64,000 nucleotides of DNA from Henricia sp. BOLD:AAB3569. Taxonomy: Eukaryota > Echinodermata > Asteroidea > Spinulosida > Echinasteridae. The DNA lies in NCBI GenBank assembly GCA_037783545.1, contig JBBELK010000215.1, positions 62,001 to 126,000 of the forward strand, written 5' to 3'. The notes under the pieces are model-generated. The model searched no databases. It saw only the letters and a program-made list of their open reading frames with translations, and was not told the origin of the DNA. A program made the translations under genes and the position numbers. Positions 36,401 through 48,500 of this stretch are shown piece after piece (the stretch's first letter is position 1; the number at the start of each line of letters is the position of its first letter).

Positions 36401-37577
36401 TATGACAAGTGCGCAATATAGAGAGTTTAGGGCATGCAAAATTTGAAGTTCGTCGGAACATTTTCGACCTCCAAATTTGCCGACGTTTGGACCACACTTT
36501 GACCAAATTGCCGAGCCAAACTGCGGTGCGTTAACGACAGTCCGAATGACTGAGCATGCGCACAACTCAGGAGTACCCCAAAGAGGTGTGTACAGACAGC
36601 CACGGTTTGCGTGAGAGCAGTCAGGAAGCCTCAACCCAGTTTTTTCTAAACTTTGAAATTTCTCTGCCTTTTCCCGGCGAAAGTCTGTCAATTTGTTATG
36701 ACAAGTGCGCAATATAGAGAGTTTAGGGCATGCAAAATTTGAAGTTCGTCGGAACATTTTTCGACCTCCAAATTTGCCGACGTTTGGACCACACTTTGAC
36801 CAAATTGCCGAGCCAAACTGCGGTGCGTTAACGACAGTCCGAATGACTGAGCATGCGCACAACTCAGGAGTACCCCAAAGAGGTGTGTACAGACAGCCAC
36901 GGTTTGCGTGAGAGCAGTCAGGAAGCCTCAACCCAGTTTTTTCTAAACTTTGAAATTTCTCTGCCATTTCCCGGCGAAAGTCTGTCAATTTTTTATGACA
37001 AGTGCGCAATATAGAGAGTTTAGGGCATGCAAAATTTGAAGTTCGTCGGAACATTTTTCGACCTCCAAATTTGCCGACGTTTGGACCACACTTTGACCAA
37101 ATTGCCGAGCCAAACTGCGGTGCGTTAACGACAGTCCGAATGACTGAGCATGCGCACAACTCAGGAGTACCCTAAAGAGGTGTGTACAGACAGCCACGGT
37201 TTGCGTGAGAGCAGTCAGGAAGCCTCAACCCAGTTTTTTCTAAACTTTGAAATTTCTCTGCATTTCCCGGCGAAAGTCTGTCAATTTTTTATGACAAGTG
37301 CGCAATATAGAGAGTTTAGGGCATGCAAAATTTGAAGTTCGTCGGAACATTTTTCGACCTCCAAATTTGCCGACGTTTGGACCACACTTTGACCAAATTG
37401 CCGAGCCAAACTGCGGTGCGTTAACGACAGTCCGAATGACTGAGCATGCGCACAACTCAGGAGTACCCCAAAGAGGTGTGTACAGACAGCCACGGTTTGC
37501 GTGAGAGCAGTCAGGAAGCCTCAACCCAGTTTTTTCTAAACTTTGAAATTTCTCTGCCATTTCCCGGCGAAAGTCTG
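33421..37577. repeat. Weakly patterned monomers with first appearance of right-arm variants
   Basis: Fourteen monomers with no repeated higher-order period. The first ones are nearly pure consensus. The variants that dominate the right half enter here: gtaccctaaagagg (about 35090 and 37170), ctcttccatt (about 35473 and 35770) and gccttttcccgg with tttgttatg (about 36666-36696). One-base losses occur at about 34560 (T-run), 36460 (acattttcg) and 37260 (ctctgcattt). None of the middle-domain markers (type A, acggcc, catgag) occur from here on. Confidence 0.85.
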
Positions 37578-40547
37578 TCAATTTTTTATGACAAGTGCGC
37601 AATATAGAGAGTTTAGGGCATGCACAATTTGAAGTTCGTCGGAACATTTTTCGACCTCCAAATTTGCCGACGTTTGGACCACACTTTGACCAAATTGCCG
37701 AGCCAAACTGCGGTGCGTTAACGACAGTCCGAATGACTGAGCATGCGCACAACTCAGGAGTACGCCAAAGAGGTGTGTACAGACAGCCACGGTTTGCGTG
37801 AGAGCAGTCAGGAAGCCTCAACCCAGTTTTTTATAAACTTTGAAATTTCTCTGCCATTTCCCGGCGAAAGTCTGTCAATTTTGTATGACAAGTGCGCAAT
37901 ATAGAGAGTTTAGGGCATGCACAATTTGAAGTTCGTCGGAACATTTTTCGACCTCCAAATTTGCCGACGTTTGGACCACACTTTGACCAAATTGCCGAGC
38001 CAAACTGCGGTGCGTTAACGACAGTCCGAATGACTGAGCATGCGCACAACTCAGGAGTACCCCAAAGAGGTGTGTACAGACAGCCACGGTTTGCGTGAGA
38101 GCAGTCAGGAAGCCTCAACCCAGTTTTTTCTAAACTTTGAAATTTCTCTGCCATTTCCCGGCGAAAGTCTGTCAATTTTTTATGACAAGTGCGCAATATA
38201 GAGAGTTTAGGGCATGCAAAATTTGAAGTTCGTCGGAACATTTTTCGACCTCCAAATTTGCCGACGTTTGGACCACACTTTGACCAAATTGCCGAGCCAA
38301 ACTGCGGTGCGTTAACGACAGTCCGAATGACTGAGCATGCGCACAACTCAGGAGTACCCCAAAGAGGTGTGTACAGACAGCCACGGTTTGCGTGAGAGCA
38401 GTCAGGAAGCCTCAACCCAGTTTTTTCTAAACTTTGAAATTTCTCTTCCATTTCCCGGCGAAAGTCTGTCAATTTTTTATGACAAGTGCGCAATATAGAG
38501 AGTTTAGGGCATGCAAAATTTGAAGTTCGTCGGAACATTTTTCGACCTCCAAATTTGCCGACGTTTGGACCACACTTTGACCAAATTGCCGAGCCAAACT
38601 GCGGTGCGTTAACGACAGTCCGAATGACTGAGCATGCGCACAACTCAGGAGTACCCTAAAGAGGTGTGTACAGACAGCCACGGTTTGCGTGAGAGCAGTC
38701 AGGAAGCCTCAACCCAGTTTGTTCTAAACTTTGAAATTTCTCTGCCATTTCCCGGCGAAAGTCTGTCAATTTTTTATGACAAGTGCGCAATTTAGAGAGT
38801 TTAGGGCATGCACAATTTGAAGTTCGTCGGAACATTTTTCGACCTCCAAATTTGCCGACGTTTGGACCACACTTTGACCAAATTGCCGAGCCAAACTGCG
38901 GTGCGTTAACGACAGTCCGAATGACTGAGCATGCGCACAACTCAGGAGTACGCCAAAGAGGTGTGTACAGACAGCCACGGTTTGCGTGAGAGCAGTCAGG
39001 AAGCCTCAACCCAGTTTTTTATAAACTTTGAAATTTCTCTGCCATTTCCCGGCGAAAGTCTGTCAATTTTTTATGACAAGTGCGCAATATAGAGAGTTTA
39101 GGGCATGCACAATTTGAAGTTCGTCGGAACATTTTTCGACCTCCAAATTTGCCGACGTTTGGACCACACTTTGACCAAATTGCCGAGCCAAACTGCGGTG
39201 CGTTAACGACAGTCCGAATGACTGAGCATGCGCACAACTCAGGAGTACCCCAAAGAGGTGTGTACAGACAGCCACGGTTTGCGTGAGAGCAGTCAGGAAG
39301 CCTCAACCCAGTTTTTTCTAAACTTTGAAATTTCTCTGCCATTTCCCGGCGAAAGTCTGTCAATTTTTTATGACAAGTGCGCAATATAGAGAGTTTAGGG
39401 CATGCAAAATTTGAAGTTCGTCGGAACATTTTTCGACCTCCAAATTTGCCGACGTTTGGACCACACTTTGACCAAATTGCCGAGCCAAACTGCGGTGCGT
39501 TAACGACAGTCCGAATGACTGAGCATGCGCACAACTCAGGAGTACCCCAAAGAGGTGTGTACAGACAGCCACGGTTTGCGTGAGAGCAGTCAGGAAGCCT
39601 CAACCCAGTTTTTTCTAAACTTTGAAATTTCTCTTCCATTTCCCGGCGAAAGTCTGTCAATTTTTTATGACAAGTGCGCAATATAGAGAGTTTAGGGCAT
39701 GCAAAATTTGAAGTTCGTCGGAACATTTTTCGACCTCCAAATTTGCCGACGTTTGGACCACACTTTGACCAAATTGCCGAGCCAAACTGCGGTGCGTTAA
39801 CGACAGTCCGAATGACTGAGCATGCGCACAACTCAGGAGTACCCTAAAGAGGTGTGTACAGACAGCCACGGTTTGCGTGAGAGCAGTCAGGAAGCCTCAA
39901 CCCAGTTTGTTCTAAACTTTGAAATTTCTCTGCCATTTCCCGGCGAAAGTCTGTCAATTTTTTATGACAAGTGCGCAATTTAGAGAGTTTAGGGCATGCA
40001 CAATTTGAAGTTCGTCGGAACATTTTTCGACCTCCAAATTTGCCGACGTTTGGACCACACTTTGACCAAATTGCCGAGCCAAACTGCGGTGCGTTAACGA
40101 CAGTCCGAATGACTGAGCATGCGCACAACTCAGGAGTACGCCAAAGAGGTGTGTACAGACAGCCACGGTTTGCGTGAGAGCAGTCAGGAAGCCTCAACCC
40201 AGTTTTTTATAAACTTTGAAATTTCTCTGCCATTTCCCGGCGAAAGTCTGTCAATTTTTTATGACAAGTGCGCAATATAGAGAGTTTAGGGCATGCACAA
40301 TTTGAAGTTCGTCGGAACATTTTTCGACCTCCAAATTTGCCGACGTTTGGACCACACTTTGACCAAATTGCCGAGCCAAACTGCGGTGCGTTAACGACAG
40401 TCCGAATGACTGAGCATGCGCACAACTCAGGAGTACCCCAAAGAGGTGTGTACAGACAGCCACGGTTTGCGTGAGAGCAGTCAGGAAGCCTCAACCCAGT
40501 TTTTTCTAAACTTTGAAATTTCTCTTCCATTTCCCGGCGAAAGTCTG
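37578..40547. repeat. 4-monomer higher-order repeat (1188 bp), about 2.5 copies
   Basis: Copies begin at 37578, 38766 and 39954. The order is gcacaatttg with tacgccaaag and ttttttataaac; gcacaatttg; consensus; ctcttccatt with gtaccctaaag. The tacgcc marker lies at 37761, 38949 and 40137, exactly 1188 bp apart. Copies 2 and 3 also share cagtttgttct and gcaatttagag, which copy 1 lacks, so copies 2 and 3 are the more recent pair. The third copy skips the consensus monomer and goes straight to ctcttccatt near 40522. Confidence 0.9.
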
Positions 40548-43500
40548 TCAATTTTTTATGACAAGTGCGCAATATAGAGAGTTTAGGGCATGCAAAATTT
40601 GAAGTTTGTCGGAACATTTTCGACCTCCAAATTTGCCGACGTTTGGACCACACTTTGACCAAATTGCCGAGCCAAACTGCGGTGCGTTAACGACAGTCCG
40701 AATGACTGAGCATGCGCACAACTCAGGAGTACCCCAAAGAGGTGTGTACAGACAGCCACGGTTTGCGTGAGAGCAGTCAGGAAGCCAAAACCCAGTTTTT
40801 TCTAAACTTTGAAATTTCTCTGCCATTTCCCGGCGAAAGTCTGTCAATTTTGTTATGACAAGTGCGCAATATAGAGAGTTTAGGGCATGCAAAATTTGAA
40901 GTTCGTCGGAACATTTTTCGACCTCCAAATTTGCCGACGTTTGGACCACACTTTGACCAAATTGCCGAGCCAAACTGCGGTGCGTTAACGACAGTCCGAA
41001 TGACTGAGCATGCGCACAACTCAGGAGTACCCCAAAGAGGTGTGTACAGACAGCCACGGTTTGCGTGAGAGCAGTCAGGAAGCCTCAACCCAGTTTTTTC
41101 TAAACTTTGAAATTTCTCTGCCATTTCCCGGCGAAAGTCTGTCAATTTTGTATGACAAGTGCGCAATATAGAGAGTTTAGGGCATGCAAAATTTGAAGTT
41201 CGTCGGAACATTTTTCGACCTCCAAATTTGCCGACGTTTGGACCACACTTTGACCAAATTGCCGAGCCAAACTGCGGTGCGTTAACGACAGTCCGAATGA
41301 CTGAGCATGCGCACAACTCAGGAGTACCCCAAAGAGGTGTGTACAGACAGCCACGGTTTGCGTGAGAGCAGTCAGGAAGCCTCAACCCAGTTTTTTCTAA
41401 ACTTTGAAATTTCTCTGCCTTTTCCCGGCGAAAGTCTGTCAATTTGTTATGACAAGTGCGCAATATAGAGAGTTTAGGGCATGCAAAATTTGAAGTTCGT
41501 CGGAACATTTTTCGACCTCCAAATTTGCCGACGTTTGGACCACACTTTGACCAAATTGCCGAGCCAAACTGCGGTGCGTTAACGACAGTCCGAATGACTG
41601 AGCATGCGCACAACTCAGGAGTACCCCAAAGAGGTGTGTACAGACAGCCACGGTTTGCGTGAGAGCAGTCAGGAAGCCTCAACCCAGTTTTTTCTAAACT
41701 TTGAAATTTCTCTGCCATTTCCCGGCGAAAGTCTGTCAATTTTTTTATGACAAGTGCGCAATATAGAGAGTTTAGGGCATGCAAAATTTGAAGTTCGTCG
41801 GAACATTTTTCGACCTCCAAATTTGCCGACGTTTGGACCACACTTTGACCAAATTGCCGAGCCAAACTGCGGTGCGTTAACGACAGTCCGAATGACTGAG
41901 CATGCGCACAACTCAGGAGTACCCCAAAGAGGTGTGTACAGACAGCCACGGTTTGCGTGAGAGCAGTCAGGAAGCCTCAACCCAGTTTTTTCTAAACTTT
42001 GAAATTTCTCTGCCATTTCCCGGCGAAAGTCTGTCAATTTTTTATGACAAGTGCGCAATATAGAGAGTTTAGGGCATGCAAAATTTGAAGTTCGTCGGAA
42101 CATTTTTCGACCTCCAAATTTGCCGACGTTTGGACCACACTTTGACCAAATTGCCGAGCCAAACTGCGGTGCGTTAACGACAGTCCGAATGACTGAGCAT
42201 GCGCACAACTCAGGAGTACCCCAAAGAGGTGTGTACAGACAGCCACGGTTTGCGTGAGAGCAGTCAGGAAGCCTCAACCCAGTTTTTTCTAAACTTTGAA
42301 ATTTCTCTGCCATTTCCCGGCGAAAGTCTGTCAATTTTTTATGACAAGTGCGCAATATAGAGAGTTTAGGGCATGCAAAATTTGAAGTTCGTCGGAACAT
42401 TTTTCGACCTCCAAATTTGCCGACGTTTGGACCACACTTTGACCAAATTGCCGAGCCAAACTGCGGTGCGTTAACGACAGTCCGAATGACTGAGCATGCG
42501 CACAACTCAGGAGTACCCTAAAGAGGTGTGTACAGACAGCCACGGTTTGCGTGAGAGCAGTCAGGAAGCCTCAACCCAGTTTTTTCTAAACTTTGAAATT
42601 TCTCTGCCATTTCCCGGCGAAAGTCTGTCAATTTTTTTATGACAAGTGCGCAATATAGAGAGTTTAGGGCATGCACAATTTGAAGTTCGTCGGAACATTT
42701 TTCGACCTCCAAATTTGCCGACGTTTGGACCACACTTTGACCAAATTGCCGAGCCAAACTGCGGTGCGTTAACGACAGTCCGAATGACTGAGCATGCGCA
42801 CAACTCAGGAGTACGCCAAAGAGGTGTGTACAGACAGCCACGGTTTGCGTGAGAGCAGTCAGGAAGCCTCAACCCAGTTTTTTCTAAACTTTGAAATTTC
42901 TCTGCCATTTCCCGGCGAAAGTCTGTCAATTTTTTATGACAAGTGCGCAATATAGAGAGTTTAGGGCATGCAAAATTTGAAGTTCGTCGGAACATTTTTC
43001 GACCTCCAAATTTGCCGACGTTTGGACCACACTTTGACCAAATTGCCGAGCCAAACTGCGGTGCGTTAACGACAGTCCGAATGACTGAGCATGCGCACAA
43101 CTCAGGAGTACCCCAAAGAGGTGTGTACAGACAGCCACGGTTTGCGTGAGAGCAGTCAGGAAGCCTCAACCCAGTTTTTTCTAAACTTTGAAATTTCTCT
43201 GCCATTTCCCGGCGAAAGTCTGTCAATTTTTTATGACAAGTGCGCAATATAGAGAGTTTAGGGCATGCAAAATTTGAAGTTCGTCGAACATTTTTCGACC
43301 TCCAAATTTGCCGACGTTTGGACCACACTTTGACCAAATTGCCGAGCCAAACTGCGGTGCGTTAACGACAGTCCGAATGACTGGGCATGCGCACAACTCA
43401 GGAGTACCCCAAAGAGGTGTGTACAGACAGCCACGGTTTGCGTGAGAGCAGTCAGGAAGCCTCAACCCAGTTTTTTCTAAACTTTGAAATTTCTCTGCCA

Positions 43501-45597
43501 TTTCCCGGCGAAAGTCTGTCAATTTTTTATGACAAGTGCGCAATATAGAGAGTTTAGGGCATGCAAAATTTGAAGTTCGTCGGAACATTTTTCGACCTCC
43601 AAATTTGCCGACGTTTGGACCACACTTTGACCAAATTGCCGAGCCAAACTGCGGTGCGTTAACGACAGTCCGAATGACTGAGCATGCGCACAACTCAGGA
43701 GTACCCCAAAGAGGTGTGTACAGACAGCCACGGTTTGCGTGAGAGCAGTCAGGAAGCCTCAACCCAGTTTTTTCTAAACTTTGAAATTTCTCTGCCATTT
43801 CCCGGCGAAAGTCTGTCAATTTGTTATGACAAGTGCGCAATATAGAGAGTTTAGGGCATGCAAAATTTGAAGTTCGTCGGAACATTTTTCGACCTCCAAA
43901 TTTGCCGGCGTTTGGACCACACTTTGACCAAATTGCCGAGCCAAACTGCGGTGCGTTAACGACAGTCCGAATGACTGAGCATGCGCACAACTCAGGAGTA
44001 CCCCAAAGAGGTGTGTACAGACAGCCACGGTTTGCGTGAGAGCAGTCAGGAAGCCTCAACCCAGTTTTTTCTAAACTTTGAAATTTCTCTGCCATTTCCC
44101 GGCGAAAGTCTGTCAATTTTTTATGACAAGTGCGCAATATAGAGAGTTTAGGGCATGCAAAATTTGAAGTTCGTCGGAACATTTTTCGACCTCCAAATTT
44201 GCCGACGTTTGGACCACACTTTGACCAAATTGCCGAGCCAAACTGCGGTGCGTTAACGACAGTCCGAATGACTGAGCATGCGCACAACTCAGGAGTACCC
44301 CAAAGAGGTGTGTACAGACAGCCACGGTTTGCGTGAGAGCAGTCAGGAAGCCTCAACCCAGTTTTTTCTAAACTTTGAAATTTCTCTGCCATTTCCCGGC
44401 GAAAGTCTGTCAATTTTTTATGACAAGTGCGCAATATAGAGAGTTTAGGGCATGCAAAATTTGAAGTTCGTCGGAACATTTTTCGACCTCCAAATTTGCC
44501 GACGTTTGGACCACACTTTGACCAAATTGCCGAGCCAAACTGCGGTGCGTTAACGACAGTCCGAATGACTGAGCATGCGCACAACTCAGGAGTACCCCAA
44601 AGAGGTGTTTACAGACAGCCACGGTTTGCGTGAGAGCAGTCAGGAAGCCTCAACCCAGTTTTTTCTAAACTTTGAAATTTCTCTTCCATTTCCCGGCGAA
44701 AGTCTGTCAATTTTTTATGACAAGTGCGCAATATAGAGAGTTTAGGGCATGCAAAATTTGAAGTTCGTCGGAACATTTTTCGACCTCCAAATTTGCCGAC
44801 GTTTGGACCACACTTTGACCAAATTGCCGAGCCAAACTGCGGTGCGTTAACGACAGTCCGAATGACTGAGCATGCGCACAACTCAGGAGTACCCCAAAGA
44901 GGTGTGTACAGACAGCCACGGTTTGCGTGAGAGCAGTCAGGAAGCCTCAACCCAGTTTTTTCTAAACTTTGAAATTTCTCTGCCATTTCCCGGCGAAAGT
45001 CTGTCAATTTTTTATGACAAGTGCGCAATATAGAGAGTTTAGGGCATGCAAAATTTGAAGTTCGTCGGAACATTTTTCGACCTCCAAATTTGCCGACGTT
45101 TGGACCACACTTTGACCAAATTGCCGAGCCAAACTGCGGTGCGTTAACGACAGTCCGAATGACTGAGCATGCGCACAACTCAGGAGTACCCCAAAGAGGT
45201 GTGTACAGACAGCCACGGTTTGCGTGAGAGCAGTCAGGAAGCCTCAACCCAGTTTTTTCTAAACTTTGAAATTTATCTGCCATTTCCCGGCGAAAGTCTG
45301 TCAATTTTTTATGACAAGTGCGCAATATAGAGAGTTTAGGGCATGCAAAATTTGAAGTTCGTCGGAACATTTTTCGACCTCCAAATTTGCCGACGTTTGG
45401 ACCACACTTTGACCAAATTGCCGAGCCAAACTGCGGTGCGTTAACGACAGTCCGAATGACTGAGCATGCGCACAACTCAGGAGTACCCCAAAGAGGTGTG
45501 TACAGACAGCCACGGTTTGCGTGAGAGCAGTCAGGAAGCCTCAACCCAGTTTTTTCTAAACTTTGAAATTTCTCTGCCATTTCCCGGCGAAAGTCTG
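40548..45597. repeat. Irregular monomers between two HOR domains
   Basis: Seventeen monomers. The first has several private changes (gaagtttgtcgg, acattttcg with a lost T as also seen at 36460, and gaagccaaaacccag). Later private variants include cgtcgaaca with a lost G near 43286, actgggcatgc near 43381, ccggcgtttgg near 43906, gaggtgtttacag near 44604 and atttatctgcc near 45272. I found no exact block repeat. Confidence 0.82.
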
Positions 45598-48500
45598 TCA
45601 ATTTTTTATGACAAGTGCGCAATATAGAGAGTTTAGGGCATGCAAAATTTGAAGTTCGTCGGAACATTTTTCGACCTCCAAATTTTCCGACGTTTGGACC
45701 ACACTTTGACCAAATTGCCGAGCCAAACTGCGGTGCGTTAACGACAGTCCGAATGACTGAGCATGCGCACAACTCAGGAGTACCCTAAAGAGGTGTGTAC
45801 AGACAGCCACGGTTTGCGTGAGAGCAGTCAGGAAGCCTCAACCCAGTTTTTTCTAAACTTTGAAATTTCTCTGCCATTTCCCGGCGAAAGTCTGTCAATT
45901 TTTTATGACAAGTGCGCAATATAGAGAGTTTAGGGCATGCACAATTTGAAGTTCGTCGGAACATTTTTCGACCTCCAAATTTTCCGACGTTTGGACCACA
46001 CTTTGACCAAATTGCCGAGCCAAACTGCGGTGCGTTAACGACAGTCCGAATGACTGAGCATGCGCACAACTCAGGAGTACGCCAAAGAGGTGTGTACAGA
46101 CAGCCACGGTTTGCGTGAGAGCAGTCAGGAAGCCTCAACCCAGTTTTTTCTAAACTTTGAAATTTCTCTGCCATTTCCCGGCGAAAGTCTGTCAATTTTG
46201 TATGACAAGTGCGCAATATAGAGAGTTTAGGGCATGCAAAATTTGAAGTTCGTCGGAACATTTTTCGACCTCCAAATTTGCCGACGTTTGGACCACACTT
46301 TGACCAAATTGCCGAGCCAAACTGCGGTGCGTTAACGACAGTCCGAATGACTGAGCATGCGCACAACTCAGGAGTACCCTAAAGAGGTGTGTACAGACAG
46401 CCACGGTTTGCGTGAGAGCAGTCAGGAAGCCTCAACCCAGTTTTTTCTAAACTTTGAAATTTCTCTGCCATTTCCCGGCGAAAGTCTGTCAATTTTTTAT
46501 GACAAGTGCGCAATATAGAGAGTTTAGGGCATGCACAATTTGAAGTTCGTCGGAACATTTTTCGACCTCCAAATTTTCCGACGTTTGGACCACACTTTGA
46601 CCAAATTGCCGAGCCAAACTGCGGTGCGTTAACGACAGTCCGAATGACTGAGCATGCGCACAACTCAGGAGTACGCCAAAGAGGTGTGTACAGACAGCCA
46701 CGGTTTGCGTGAGAGCAGTCAGGAAGCCTCAACCCAGTTTTTTCTAAACTTTGAAATTTCTCTGCCATTTCCCGGCGAAAGTCTGTCAATTTTGTATGAC
46801 AAGTGCGCAATATAGAGAGTTTAGGGCATGCAAAATTTGAAGTTCGTTGGAACATTTTTCGACCTCCAAATTTGCCGACGTTTGGACCACACTTTGACCA
46901 AATTGCCCAGCCAAACTGCGGTGCGTTAACGACAGTCCGAATGACTGAGCATGCGCACAACTCAGGAGTACCCTAAAGAGGTGTGTACAGACAGCCACGG
47001 TTTGCGTGAGAGCAGTCAGGAAGCCTCAACCCAGTTTTTTCTAAACTTTGAAATTTCTCTGCCATTTCCCGGCGAAAGTCTGTCAATTTTTTATGACAAG
47101 TGCGCAATATAGAGAGTTTAGGGCGTGCACAATTTGAAGTTCGTCGGAACATTTTTCGACCTCCAAATTTGCCGACGTTTGGACCACACTTTGACCAAAT
47201 TGCCGAGCCAAACTGCGGTGCGTTAACGACAGTCCGAATGACTGAGCATGCGCACAACTCAGGAGTACGCCAAAGAGGTGTGTACAGACAGCCACGGTTT
47301 GCGTGAGAGCAGTCAGGAAGCCTCAACCCAGTTTTTTCTAAACTTTGAAATTTCTCTGCCTTTTCCCGGCGAAAGTCTGTCAATTTGTTATGACAAGTGC
47401 GCAATATAGAGAGTTTAGGGCATGCAAAATTTGAAGTTCGTCGGAAAATTTTTCGACCTCCAAATTTGCCGACGTTTGGACCACACTTTGACCAAATTGC
47501 CGAGCCAAACTGCGGTGCGTTAACGACAGTCCGAATGACTGAGCATGCGCACAACTCAGGAGTACCCCAAAGAGGTGTGTACAGACAGCCACGGTTTGCG
47601 TGAGAGCAGTCAGGAAGCCTCAACCCAGTTTTTTCTAAACTTTGAAATTTCTCTGCCATTTCCCGGCGAAAGTCTGTCAATTTTTTATGACAAGTGCGCA
47701 ATATAGAGAGTTTAGGGCATGCAAAATTTGAAGTTCGTCGGAACATTTTTCGACCTCCAAATTTGCCGACGTTTGGACCACACTTTGACCAAATTGCCGA
47801 GCCAAACTGCGGTGCGTTAACGACAGTCCGAATGACTGAGCATGCGCACAACTCAGGAGTACCCTAAAGAGGTGTGTACAGACAGCCACGGTTTGCGTGA
47901 GAGCAGTCAGGAAGCCTCAACCCAGTTTTTTCTAAACTTTGAAATTTCTCTGCCATTTCCCGGCGAAAGTCTGTCAATTTTTTATGACAAGTGCGCAATA
48001 TAGAGAGTTTAGGGCATGCACAATTTGAAGTTCGTCGGAACATTTTTCGACCTCCAAATTTTCCGACGTTTGGACCACACTTTGACCAAATTGCCGAGCC
48101 AAACTGCGGTGCGTTAACGACAGTCCGAATGACTGAGCATGCGCACAACTCAGGAGTACGCCAAAGAGGTGTGTACAGACAGCCACGGTTTGCGTGAGAG
48201 CAGTCAGGAAGCCTCAACCCAGTTTTTTCTAAACTTTGAAATTTCTCTGCCATTTCCCGGCGAAAGTCTGTCAATTTTGTATGACAAGTGCGCAATATAG
48301 AGAGTTTAGGGCATGCAAAATTTGAAGTTCGTTGGAACATTTTTCGACCTCCAAATTTGCCGACGTTTGGACCACACTTTGACCAAATTGCCCAGCCAAA
48401 CTGCGGTGCGTTAACGACAGTCCGAATGACTGAGCATGCGCACAACTCAGGAGTACCCTAAAGAGGTGTGTACAGACAGCCACGGTTTGCGTGAGAGCAG

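Noticed and set aside
46843..46859. Functional CENP-B box
   Set aside because: Only the left half matches; the required CGGG at the right is ATTT, so the core pattern fails.
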